A DNA stretch of 23,115 nucleotides from Actinomycetota bacterium (lineage in GTDB: Bacteria > Actinomycetota > Acidimicrobiia > Acidimicrobiales > CADCSY01), in contig JACOTK010000068.1 of the NCBI GenBank assembly GCA_016178435.1, forward strand, positions 1 to 23,115, read 5' to 3'. The translations under genes and the position numbers were made by a program. Shown here piece by piece: positions 14,307 through 23,115 of the stretch (positions are counted from its first letter, which is position 1; every line of letters begins with the position of its first letter). Under the pieces are notes generated by a model. That model had not been told where the DNA came from. It made no database searches and saw only the letters and a list, made by a program, of their open reading frames with translations.

Positions 14307-14322
14307 GTGACGTTCGACCCTG
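14307..14322 (+). promoter_or_regulatory. DosR-box-like site A, upstream of the split-barrel gene
   Basis: GTGACGTTCGACCCTG matches 13 of 16 positions of GGGACTTTCGGCCCTG, a sequence of the mycobacterial DosR-box type. It ends 73 nt before the ATG at 14396. It shares TGAC-TTCG-CCCTGGA with site B upstream of the next gene. Factor identity is inferred. Confidence 0.4.
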
Positions 14323-14395
14323 GATGACCGGCCGACGACTCGAAAGGATGGGCATGCTCAATCCCTTGATCTGAACGACGAGGCAGGGAAACGCC

Positions 14396-14812
14396 ATGGC
14401 AGCTCGGACTTGGTTGGTCGATCTCCCCCCCGAGGTCTGCTCGGCGTTGATCGACAAGGCGGTGCTCGGCCGTCTCGGCGTGGTGGTCGAGGGAAGGCCC
14501 GTGGTCTTTCCCGTCGCGCACGTGATCATCGACGACGACATCATCTTTCCCACGAACCGAGGAACAAAGATGCACGCGGCGCTCGAGTGGCCCTGGGTCG
14601 GCTTCGAGGTCGACGCCGTGGAGGGGGCCTGGGAGAGCGGCTGGAGCGTCATGGTCAGTGGCCGAGCCGAGGAGGTGACCGACCCCGACGTCATAAAGCG
14701 CGCGGTCGCCAAGAGGACCTCGCCATGGCGTACCGGTACCGAGGTCTTGTGGATCCGCGTGGTTCCAATGACGATCACCGGGCGTCGTATCGACGCGGAG
14801 ACGGTTTCCTGA
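14396..14812 (+). CDS. FMN split-barrel (pyridoxamine-phosphate-oxidase-like) protein, Rv0080-like position
   Basis: A protein of 138 aa. The segments LGRLGVVVEGRPVVFPVAHV, then IDDDIIFPTNRGTKMHAAL, then GWSVMVSGRAEEV, and a basic WRTGTEVLWIRV strand near the end follow the PNPOx-like split-barrel pattern. These proteins bind FMN, F420 or haem and act in small redox reactions. The start has AGGCAGGG 8-12 nt upstream. It is followed 147 nt later by a long hibernation factor. In M. tuberculosis, Rv0080 (same fold) is adjacent to Rv0079 (RafH-type), both under DosR, and the same neighbourhood seems preserved here. That homology is my inference from fold and order. Confidence 0.78.
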   Translation: MAARTWLVDLPPEVCSALIDKAVLGRLGVVVEGRPVVFPVAHVIIDDDIIFPTNRGTKMHAALEWPWVGFEVDAVEGAWESGWSVMVSGRAEEVTDPDVIKRAVAKRTSPWRTGTEVLWIRVVPMTITGRRIDAETVS

Positions 14813-14819
14813 TCCGACC

Positions 14820-14831
14820 GGGAACGTTCCC
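14820..14831. promoter_or_regulatory. Perfect 12-bp palindrome after the split-barrel gene
   Basis: GGGAACGTTCCC is a perfect palindrome 7 nt beyond the stop codon and about 130 nt before the hibernation-factor start. It may be a regulator site for the downstream gene; no terminator tail follows it. Confidence 0.3.
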
Positions 14832-14881
14832 CGGGGCGACCGACACCCTGCCCACCCGTACGACCGATTGCCGTGGGAGGG

Positions 14882-14897
14882 ATGACCTTCGGCCCTG
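14882..14897 (+). promoter_or_regulatory. DosR-box-like site B, upstream of the hibernation factor
   Basis: ATGACCTTCGGCCCTG matches 13 of 16 positions of the DosR-type sequence GGGACTTTCGGCCCTG and differs from site A in only two positions over the 17 bases from TGAC to TGGA. It ends 62 nt before the ATG at 14960. A -10-like AACAAT starts 22 nt after it, so the site would sit near -40. Confidence 0.45.
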
Positions 14898-14959
14898 GAG
14901 TGCCTCGGTCGTTGCGGCAACAATCGAAACCCGGCAGTGAGACACACAGGGAGGTCGAG

Positions 14960-15769
14960 ATGTCCACGACGGAGACGCCGGGAGATGTTGTTGTTCACAC
15001 CGAAGGGTTCGTGAACGGGGCGGAGCGCGCCTACGCCCGGGAGAAGGTGGGCCATGTCCGCAGGTTCGCGCCCGGCCCGGTTCTTTACGCACGTGCCGAC
15101 CTGACCGCCCACGCCGACCCTGCAAGGGAACGGCCCTTCTTCGCCAAGGCCGAGATGGACGTCAATGGACACCTGGTACGGGCGAGGGTGTCGGCAGCAT
15201 CGATGCCCGAGGCAATCGATCTCCTCGCCGATCGTCTGCGTGAACGACTCGAACGCTTCGCCCATCACCTCGAATCCAAACACCTTCGCCATCGTGGTGA
15301 CACGAGTGCGTGGCACCACGGCGACCCGGTCGCGTCACGCCCGGCCTACTTTCCACGACCGATCGACGAACGCGAGGTGGTGCGCCAGAAGACCTTCGCC
15401 GTCCACGAGATGACCCCCGACGAAGCCGCCTTCGATCTCGAGCTCCTCGACCATGACTTCTACCTGTTCAGGAATCTCGAAACCGGAGAGGACAACGTGA
15501 TCACCCGACTGGGTGATCACGGCTACGAGCTGTTGGAGTCGTCCGGGAAATGCACGCTGACCGGCGCCGTCGCATCCATCACCCGCAGCTCGGTCCATCC
15601 GTCGACCGGCACCCTGGAAGCAGCAGGCGAGCTGCTCGATGTCACCGAGGAACGATTCATCTTCTTCCTCGACCCCGACAGCGGCCGGGGTCGAGTTCTG
15701 TATCGGCGCTACGACGGACATTACGGGCTCATCGTGCCCGCGGATGAGCACCCCGGGCCGAACGACTGA
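14960..15769 (+). CDS. Long-form ribosome hibernation promoting factor with two C-terminal domains
   Basis: A protein of 269 aa. Residues ~10-105 fit the ribosome-binding S30EA domain, including ARADLTAHADPARERPFFAK, then MDVNGHLVRARVSA, and the helix EAIDLLADRLRERLERF. The linker leads to an S30AE_C-type domain at ~139-192: REVVRQKTFAVHEMTPDEAA, then LELLDHDFYLFRNLETGEDN. A second, shorter copy follows at ~205-260, ending with DPDSGRGRVLYRRYDGHYGL, the typical tail. HPF inactivates ribosomes as dimers in stationary phase or hypoxia. One dimerisation domain is usual for long HPF; two suggests an RafH (Rv0079)-type factor. GGAGG lies 6 nt before the ATG. A DosR-like box precedes it. It is convergent with ogt, 12 nt apart. 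Confidence 0.85.
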   Translation: MSTTETPGDVVVHTEGFVNGAERAYAREKVGHVRRFAPGPVLYARADLTAHADPARERPFFAKAEMDVNGHLVRARVSAASMPEAIDLLADRLRERLERFAHHLESKHLRHRGDTSAWHHGDPVASRPAYFPRPIDEREVVRQKTFAVHEMTPDEAAFDLELLDHDFYLFRNLETGEDNVITRLGDHGYELLESSGKCTLTGAVASITRSSVHPSTGTLEAAGELLDVTEERFIFFLDPDSGRGRVLYRRYDGHYGLIVPADEHPGPND

Positions 15770-15781
15770 ACGTCGACTTCT

Positions 15782-16273
15782 CTACCGACGCGTACGGCGC
15801 TCGAGATCGAGTAGGGCGCGCTTGCGTTCGAGGCCCCCGGCGAAGCCGGTGAGCGAACCGTCCGCACCGACAACTCGGTGACATGGCACGACGATGGCGA
15901 TCGGGTTGCGGCCGACGGCAAGGCCCACGGCGCGAGATGCGCCCGGCCTGCCGATGTGTGCCGCAAGCTTGCCGTAGGACCACGTCTCACCATGGGGGAT
16001 CTCGCGCAGCGCCTGCCAGACCTCGTGTTGGAACGACGTACCGCGCAGGTGGAGCTTCACATCCATGTCGACCCGCTCGCCGGCGAAGTAGCCGCTGAGC
16101 AGTTCCACCACATCGCCGAACGCGCGCTCGTATCGAGGCCACTGCGCTCGGTCGGCGGGCGCATGAGCCTGCTCGTGCATGCACAGGTGCATCAGCACCT
16201 CGTCGGTGCCGCCCAGGGTAAGTGGGCCGATGGGGCTGTCGATGACCCGGGAACGGGTGATTGCCGGACCCAT
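15782..16273 (-). CDS. ogt: Methylated-DNA-protein-cysteine methyltransferase (O6-alkylguanine repair)
   Basis: A protein of 163 aa. It transfers alkyl groups from O6-alkylguanine to its own cysteine and is then spent. The active site is PCHRV with Cys131. GTSFQHEVWQALREIPHGET (78-97) is the helix-turn-helix entry, YGKLAAHIGRPGASRAVG (100-117) carries the arginine finger region, and NPIAIVVPCHRV follows. The N-terminal domain is short but normal for Ogt. No strong ribosome site precedes ATG 16273; instead two tiny ORFs end just upstream (2-nt gap), suggesting coupled translation. No ada or alkA is nearby. Confidence 0.95.
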   Translation of the reverse strand: MGPAITRSRVIDSPIGPLTLGGTDEVLMHLCMHEQAHAPADRAQWPRYERAFGDVVELLSGYFAGERVDMDVKLHLRGTSFQHEVWQALREIPHGETWSYGKLAAHIGRPGASRAVGLAVGRNPIAIVVPCHRVVGADGSLTGFAGGLERKRALLDLERRTRR

Positions 16274-16275
16274 GC

Positions 16276-16395
16276 TCAGCCCATCCGCGACGTATGGTCG
16301 GGTCTGACACTGACCACGACACGTTCATCGGTTGGCTGGTGCCAGGGGTGGACATCCTGATCGAGGTAGCGCTTCGCCTGGCGAATCGATGGCAT
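16276..16395 (-). CDS. Small ORF (39 aa) directly upstream of ogt
   Basis: A 39-codon frame on the reverse strand beginning MPSIRQAKRYLDQDVHPWHQ and ending in RPDHTSRMG. Its ATG at 16395 has GGAGG with an ideal 5-nt spacing, better than most genes here. Its stop is 2 nt before the ogt ATG, and its ATG overlaps the stop of another small ORF (TGATG). No family is recognised. It may be a leader or microprotein coupled to ogt, or a remnant of a longer gene. Coding status is supported by ribosome site and spacing only. Confidence 0.45.
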   Translation of the reverse strand: MPSIRQAKRYLDQDVHPWHQPTDERVVVSVRPDHTSRMG

Positions 16396-16490
16396 CAGGA
16401 CCTCCACGGGTTCACGCACCTCGTGCGATCGATGTGCTCGATGTGCTCGATGTGCTCGTCACCCGCAAGCCTAACCGGTCGGGCGTTCAT
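16395..16490 (-). CDS. Small ORF (31 aa) with an EHI repeat, first of the ogt group
   Basis: A 31-codon frame on the reverse strand starting MNARPVRLAGDEHIEHIEHI and ending VNPWRS. GGAGG lies 2 nt before the ATG and a further GAGAGGA about 12 nt upstream. The EHI triplet is encoded by the 9-bp repeat at 16431-16457. Its TGA overlaps the next ATG. Unknown function; it could be a leader peptide for the ogt transcript. Low confidence because it is short and of unusual composition. Confidence 0.35.
   Translation of the reverse strand: MNARPVRLAGDEHIEHIEHIDRTRCVNPWRS
16431..16457. repeat. Three perfect copies of a 9-bp tandem repeat
   Basis: GATGTGCTC occurs three times in a row with no mismatch. 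On the reverse strand it reads as the codons for Glu-His-Ile repeated, inside the 31-aa ORF. Unit length is a multiple of three, so copy-number change would keep the frame. Confidence 0.9.
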
Positions 16491-16566
16491 GGCCTCCGGA
16501 TCCTCTCGCCATGCGGAACGGCGGGCGTAACAGGGGAATCACCGGGTTGGCGCCGGCCCGGCACGG

Positions 16567-16572
16567 TAGGGT
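16567..16572 (+). promoter_or_regulatory. Candidate -10 box of the DUF2207 gene (TAGGGT)
   Basis: TAGGGT ends eight bases before the ATG at 16581, the same spacing as for the hydrolase gene at 5922. No Shine-Dalgarno lies between, so the mRNA is probably leaderless. Confidence 0.4.
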
Positions 16573-16580
16573 GCGGGCTC

Positions 16581-18395
16581 ATGTTGTGTCGCATTCTCGG
16601 CCTTCCGGGTTTCATGGTGTTCGCACTCTGGGCGGTGACGTCGCCGGCGGGAGCACAGCTTCCGGTTTCCATGGGCTTCGAGCAGATCCAAAGCTACGAC
16701 GTCGACATCACGATCGCCCGCAACGGTGATCTGCGCGTCATCGAAACGATCGGCTACGACTTCGGCGCCCAGGAACGCCACGGCATCGATCGCGACATCC
16801 CCGTTGTCTCCCGCTGGGACGACCACAACGACCGAATCCAACCGCTGAAGGTCGAGTCGGTCACGGCCTCCGAGGGAACGCCATCGCAATACCGGGTATC
16901 CGACCTCGGGGACACGCAAAAACGCATCCGCATCGGCGACCCCGACACGACGATCTCCGGTCTGCACCTCTACACGATCACCTACGGCGTTCGTGGCGCC
17001 CTGACCGCCTTCAACGATCACGACGAGCTGTTCTGGAACGCCGTCGGCGACGGATGGAGCTCGCCCATCGCCAACGTGGCCGTGCGCGTGCACACGCCGG
17101 GCCCGGTCACACAGGTCGCATGTTACGCAGGCCCGAGGGGCAGTCGACTCGGCTGCGCGACAGCAGGCGCATCGGGAGGCGAGGCCACGTTCTCGCAGTC
17201 TGCCCTGAATCCCTTCGAGGCGCTCACCATCGTCGTCGCGCTGGACAAGGGGGTCGTCTCCCCCGCCCCCACGCCGATCCTGCGCGAGCACTGGACCTTT
17301 GATCAGGCCTTTGCGATCACGCCCTGGACCGTGGGAGTGAGCGGATTCCTGTTGGTGGCTCTCCTCGCAGTCCTCGGGCGACTCGGCTGGAGAAGGGGAC
17401 GTGATCGACGTGCGACAGGGTCCGACATCGATGCCGCCTTCGCTACCGGAAACGAGATCGACGAACCGGTCCCGTTGCGTTGGCGCACGGAGACCCCTGT
17501 GGAGTTCGAGCCACCGGACGGCATTCGCCCGGGGCAGATCGGCGTACTGATCGACGAGCAGGCGCACCCGCTCGATGCGACCGCCACCATCGTCGATCTT
17601 GCCGTGCGTGGACGACTGAGGATCGAGGAGACCCAGGAGCAGCGATGGTTCCGAAAGGGTGACTGGAGGCTCACCAGACTCCAGGATTCCACCGGCCTGC
17701 TGGAGTATGAGCGCCTCATGCTCGACGGTCTGTTCGAGGATGGGTCCGAAGTGCAGCTCTCCGAGCTACGCACCCACTTCGCGAAGCGTCTCGCGGAGGT
17801 TTCGTCCGCCATGCGCCGCGACGCTGTTCGCGAGGGGTGGTTCGCCGAGGATCCCGAGAGAACTCGAAGACGATGGCGGGTCGCCGGCTGGTTCGCCGTG
17901 GTCGTCGCCCTGATCCTCACTGCCGGGGTGGCGAGGTTCACCCACTTGGGCCTCATCCCCTTACCGCTCGTACTCGGAGGCTTGCTCCTGACCGGCCTGG
18001 CCGGGCGGATGCCATCCCGAACCGCCAAGGGAACCGCAACGCTTCGAAGGGTGGAGGGCTTCCGCCGCTTGATCGAGAGCCCCACCGAGATGGCCCACGC
18101 GCAATTCGATGAGCGCAAGAAGCTGTTTTCGGCCTACCTGCCCTTCGCCATCGTCTTCGGCTGCACCGAGCAATGGGCCAAGGCATTCGAGGGCCTCGAT
18201 GCCGAGGCACTCGAGACGTCGTGGTATCGCTCGCAGGACCCGTTCACCCTCGGCGCCTTCTCACGCTCCATCAACGACTTCTCCACCATGACGACCGGCA
18301 CGGTCGCCGCCGCCGCACCCTCCTCGTCGGGAGGCAGCGGCTTCAGCGGTGGCTCCGGCGGCGGGGGCGGCGGAGGCGGCGGCGGTTCCTGGTGA
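16581..18395 (+). CDS. DUF2207-type membrane protein with glycine-rich tail
   Basis: A protein of 604 aa. A signal sequence covers about residues 1-25 (GFMVFALWAVTSPAGAQLPV). The outside domain (~33-230) begins IQSYDVDITIARNGDLRVIE followed by TIGYDFGAQERHGIDRDIP, the typical DUF2207 opening. A membrane helix lies near 246-265 (VGVSGFLLVALLAVLG), and a cytoplasmic region is followed by two close helices near 434-474. The C-terminus is Ser/Gly-rich, ending in a run of ten glycines and SW, also seen in this family. Function of the family is unknown; envelope role inferred. The open frame extends upstream to 16332, but the signal peptide and TAGGGT box place the start at 16581. It abuts the next gene tail to tail. 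Confidence 0.85.
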   Translation: MLCRILGLPGFMVFALWAVTSPAGAQLPVSMGFEQIQSYDVDITIARNGDLRVIETIGYDFGAQERHGIDRDIPVVSRWDDHNDRIQPLKVESVTASEGTPSQYRVSDLGDTQKRIRIGDPDTTISGLHLYTITYGVRGALTAFNDHDELFWNAVGDGWSSPIANVAVRVHTPGPVTQVACYAGPRGSRLGCATAGASGGEATFSQSALNPFEALTIVVALDKGVVSPAPTPILREHWTFDQAFAITPWTVGVSGFLLVALLAVLGRLGWRRGRDRRATGSDIDAAFATGNEIDEPVPLRWRTETPVEFEPPDGIRPGQIGVLIDEQAHPLDATATIVDLAVRGRLRIEETQEQRWFRKGDWRLTRLQDSTGLLEYERLMLDGLFEDGSEVQLSELRTHFAKRLAEVSSAMRRDAVREGWFAEDPERTRRRWRVAGWFAVVVALILTAGVARFTHLGLIPLPLVLGGLLLTGLAGRMPSRTAKGTATLRRVEGFRRLIESPTEMAHAQFDERKKLFSAYLPFAIVFGCTEQWAKAFEGLDAEALETSWYRSQDPFTLGAFSRSINDFSTMTTGTVAAAAPSSSGGSGFSGGSGGGGGGGGGGSW

Positions 18396-18923
18396 TCAGC
18401 CGGACCGTTCGGGCTCGTCCGCCGGCATCGAGAACGTGAACATACGGTGGGCATCGATGCGGGCGTAGGCGGCTCCTGCATCGAGCATCCGTTCCCACTC
18501 GGGGCCGTACCGCGGCGCGTACTCGTCCAACAGCGTCTGTCGAAACGCTGCATGCTCGGGAGCGTTGACGTCGATCGGCACCGCTCGACCATGCACCGAC
18601 ACCGAGAGCTCCTCGCCCGGAAGGTGCGTGGCGCTCACCCACGGACGCTCGGCGATGTGGCGAAAGCGCAGCGAGTCGGGGGAGGAGCCGAACCAGAATG
18701 AGCCTCGAAAGAAGAATCCGTCGACCGGCCCGGAAATCGGTCTTCCGTCCCTGGTGACGGTCGCAAGGACCAGTAGGCGCATGCCCCTCAACGCCCCGAC
18801 CAATGCCTCGGCACGCAGTCGCCGCTCGGGGGTGATGACCTCCCGAAGGTGCGCGCCCCCGGCGTCATAGCTTCGGTCGAGCAGTTGCTGCAGCCGATCG
18901 AGGTCGTCCGGTGTTTCATGCAT
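18396..18923 (-). CDS. FMN split-barrel (pyridoxamine-phosphate-oxidase-like) protein 2
   Basis: A protein of 175 aa. The PNPOx-like strands are VGALRGMRLLVLATVTRDGR (near 39-58), PISGPVDGFFFRGSFWFGSS (59-78), SLRFRHIAERPWVSATHL and GEELSVSVHGRAVPID. The C-terminal basic helix ends in DAHRMFTFSMP. Binding of a flavin or deazaflavin is likely; the reaction is unknown. The ATG at 18923 is chosen because GAGGA lies 8 nt upstream; a longer frame to 18974 has no ribosome site. It lies 60 nt downstream of the metallo-beta-lactamase-fold gene on the same strand, so both may be one transcript. It is not closely similar to the split-barrel protein at 14396. Confidence 0.8.
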   Translation of the reverse strand: MHETPDDLDRLQQLLDRSYDAGGAHLREVITPERRLRAEALVGALRGMRLLVLATVTRDGRPISGPVDGFFFRGSFWFGSSPDSLRFRHIAERPWVSATHLPGEELSVSVHGRAVPIDVNAPEHAAFRQTLLDEYAPRYGPEWERMLDAGAAYARIDAHRMFTFSMPADEPERSG

Positions 18924-18983
18924 GATCGGTCCTCTTGCTCCGCAGGGGGTCAAATCTCCGAGATCTCCACCCACTGCCTGAGC

Positions 18984-20102
18984 TCAGGTGCTCGGCACGT
19001 TCTGTGGGTGGTCTGCGGTGATGACGAACCGTGGCGTTGCCTCACCGTCGAGGCGGTCGGCCTGGCCGGTCAGCTCGAGATGGCGCATGTGCGCGAAGAT
19101 CTCGCTCTCGGCCATGAAACCCCAGCGATCGGGGCGAAAGATGCGCTGGGTGAACTCCTGGACGGTGGCGGGCCCGAGCTCCACCGAGACCTCTCGCAAT
19201 CGCTGCATCCGAGCGTCGTGATGACCCCGAATCTCATTTGCCCTGCCCGCCAGATCGACGAACGGGTGACCATGAGCAGGCAGCACGTACTTGACCCCGT
19301 CGATCTCGGTGACGCGATCAAGAGAAGAGATGAAAAGCGCGAGCGTGTCCGCCCCCTCACCCAGACCGGCGATGTGAGGCGTGATCGTCGGAAGGACATG
19401 ATCGCCCGAGAGGAACGTCCCCTCCTCCGGATCCCACAGGCACAGGTGGTCGAGGGTGTGTCCAGGGGTGTGCACCGCTATCCATTCACGATTGGCCAAC
19501 TTGATGACATCGCCGTTGCGAAGCTTGCGATTGGCCTCAGGGGTCCGGAACTGTCGCCTCATCAATGGACGGGCATACCGGAACATCAAACCCTTCACGC
19601 CCGGAGGTTGGTATTCGTTGCCCCCCCACGCCGTGGAGTCCCATGGTTTGCGTCGAGGCGGCATCGCCCCCTTTGCGTTGAGGGCCTCGAAGTCGACCTC
19701 CTCCCCACCCGCGTCGGCATCGGAGCTGTCGACGTGATCATGGTCATCCCACACCGTCTTGAATGCCTCATGCGTCACCACCTGGGCACCGGAATCCTTG
19801 GCGAGTCGCGCCGCCCCACCGAAATGATCGGGATGCGAATGCGTGATGATGACCGTGTGGACGTCCGCGACGCGGAGCCCCGCTTGCTGAAGCTGCTGTT
19901 GCAGGGCCTTCCAGTTGGCGGGTCCGGGCATGCCGGGGTCCACCAGCGCAGCACCGCTCCTGTCGATCAACGCATAGGTGTTGACGTGGCCGAGCCCGGG
20001 CATCTGGATCGGGAGTTGCAGGCGCAGGACACCGGGCGCAACCTCGGTCACCTCACTGCTCGCAGGCTCCTGTTCCTGTTTGAGCGGTCGGACGTCGGTC
20101 AT
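18984..20102 (-). CDS. Metallo-beta-lactamase-fold hydrolase
   Basis: A protein of 372 aa. The zinc-binding motif THSHPDHFG (87-95) gives HxHxDH, and later metal ligands are in HTPGHTLDHL, FLSGDHVLP and VLPAHGHPF. The N-terminal strands VNTYALIDRSGAALVDPGMP are the usual MBL opening. A long C-terminal helical region follows, as in the larger MBL hydrolases related to LACTB2 and glyoxalase II. Substrate is not clear; thioester or lactone hydrolysis is possible. The ATG at 20102 has GGAG 11 nt upstream and TAGCTT (20131-20126) as a candidate -10. An upstream frame start at 20159 lacks support. It is divergent from the copper ATPase. Confidence 0.88.
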   Translation of the reverse strand: MTDVRPLKQEQEPASSEVTEVAPGVLRLQLPIQMPGLGHVNTYALIDRSGAALVDPGMPGPANWKALQQQLQQAGLRVADVHTVIITHSHPDHFGGAARLAKDSGAQVVTHEAFKTVWDDHDHVDSSDADAGGEEVDFEALNAKGAMPPRRKPWDSTAWGGNEYQPPGVKGLMFRYARPLMRRQFRTPEANRKLRNGDVIKLANREWIAVHTPGHTLDHLCLWDPEEGTFLSGDHVLPTITPHIAGLGEGADTLALFISSLDRVTEIDGVKYVLPAHGHPFVDLAGRANEIRGHHDARMQRLREVSVELGPATVQEFTQRIFRPDRWGFMAESEIFAHMRHLELTGQADRLDGEATPRFVITADHPQNVPST

Positions 20103-20192
20103 GACGCAATTTGCTCCATCGGGACAAGCTACCCGAGCACTGCACCACATGTCCCCCAATCGGAACAGAGCGTCCGTCGGCTCGCATCCGGC

Positions 20193-20253
20193 GTCGGGAG
20201 TCGGGAGTCGGGAGTCGGGAGTCGGGAGTCGGGAGTCGGGAGTCGGGAGTCGG
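20193..20253. repeat. Heptanucleotide tandem array (GTCGGGA, 8 perfect units plus 5 bp)
   Basis: Eight uninterrupted copies of GTCGGGA run from 20193 to 20248, and five more bases of a ninth follow. GGG recurs every seven bases with 4-nt loops (AGTC), giving eight GGG runs and hence a strong G-quadruplex pattern on the plus strand. It sits in the 246-bp region between the divergent hydrolase and copper ATPase genes, upstream of both promoters. Confidence 0.97.
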
Positions 20254-20278
20254 TTGGAGCAGCACTGCTCGGTGCGTG

Positions 20279-20294
20279 TTGACCTTTGGCCCTA
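20279..20294 (+). promoter_or_regulatory. DosR-box-like site C, upstream of the copper ATPase
   Basis: TTGACCTTTGGCCCTA matches 11 of 16 positions of GGGACTTTCGGCCCTG and resembles site B (TGACCTTnGGCCCT). If transcription starts about 7 nt after TATCCT (20316-20321), the site is centred near -41, where activators overlapping the -35 region bind. The assignment is weaker than for sites A and B. Confidence 0.35.
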
Positions 20295-20315
20295 TGGCGC
20301 CTCGACGGGAGTGCC

Positions 20316-20321
20316 TATCCT
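20316..20321 (+). promoter_or_regulatory. Candidate -10 box of the copper ATPase gene (TATCCT)
   Basis: TATCCT lies 27 nt before the ATG at 20349, leaving a short leader that holds the GAGGAGAGGG ribosome site. No TTGACA-like -35 is at 17 bp, which fits activator-dependent use with site C. Confidence 0.45.
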
Positions 20322-20348
20322 CTGGGCAGAACACGAGGAGAGGGTGCC

Positions 20349-23102
<2,754 letters not shown>

Positions 23103-23115
23103 CCTCCCGACGCCA

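Noticed and set aside
16332..16580. Upstream extension of the DUF2207 frame
   Set aside because: The signal peptide begins at 16581 and a TAGGGT box precedes it; the extension has no family-like sequence and reads across the 9-bp repeat.
20193..20253. CRISPR array
   Set aside because: The repeat is a direct 7-bp tandem with no spacers.
18849..20282. A 477-codon plus-strand frame ending in a repeated GVGSRES peptide
   Set aside because: It is antisense to the MBL-fold hydrolase; the peptide repeat is only a translation of the GTCGGGA array.

Overview
This is a high-G+C chromosomal stretch that reads as an actinobacterium. Gene content supports this: an RafH/HPF-type hibernation factor beside an FMN-split-barrel protein, several PF10118, Baeyer-Villiger and TetR genes, and many starts with a TAnnnT box 6-9 nt upstream and no Shine-Dalgarno sequence. 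Acidimicrobiia is a reasonable guess but cannot be shown from the window. No prophage, transposase, CRISPR array or rRNA is visible; one tRNA-Val(CAC) is present.

Layout. 1-3961: a truncated SRPBCC gene, a ferritin-like putative diiron protein divergent from a TetR regulator, a membrane-anchored SRPBCC protein, and a convergent patatin-like lipase. 4071-5563: bluB (lower ligand of vitamin B12), apt overlapping its tail, and a small glycine-rich lipoprotein. 5773-5844: tRNA-Val. 5922-9318: a tight run of alpha/beta-hydrolase, a MurF-like ligase whose UDP-binding domain is replaced by membrane helices, and a D-Ala-D-Ala-ligase-like ATP-grasp enzyme with an altered acceptor site. This is the best candidate here for an undescribed pathway. 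9463-10771: a PilZ protein and a short-LID adenylate kinase, convergent. 11081-14228: a self-regulated operon (TetR, Baeyer-Villiger monooxygenase, PF10118 protein) joined by ATGA overlaps, behind a perfect 14-bp inverted-repeat operator. 14396-15769: an FMN split-barrel protein and a long HPF with two C-terminal dimerisation-like domains, each preceded by a DosR-box-like sequence. 15782-16490: ogt preceded by two coupled tiny ORFs. 16581-18395: a DUF2207 membrane protein. 18396-20102: a second FMN split-barrel protein and a metallo-beta-lactamase-fold hydrolase. 20193-20253: a pure heptanucleotide tandem array. 20349-23102: a copper P-type ATPase fused to an N-terminal cupredoxin and a C-terminal YHS domain, also behind a DosR-like box.

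Themes. (1) A possible hypoxia/stress regulon: three similar 16-bp sites lie 60-75 nt upstream of three starts (split-barrel protein, hibernation factor, copper ATPase). The first two resemble the Mycobacterium tuberculosis Rv0080/Rv0079 DosR-regulated neighbours. (2) A membrane amide-ligase operon. (3) Small-molecule oxidation under TetR control. Function assignments come from reading motifs by eye; no database search was run.
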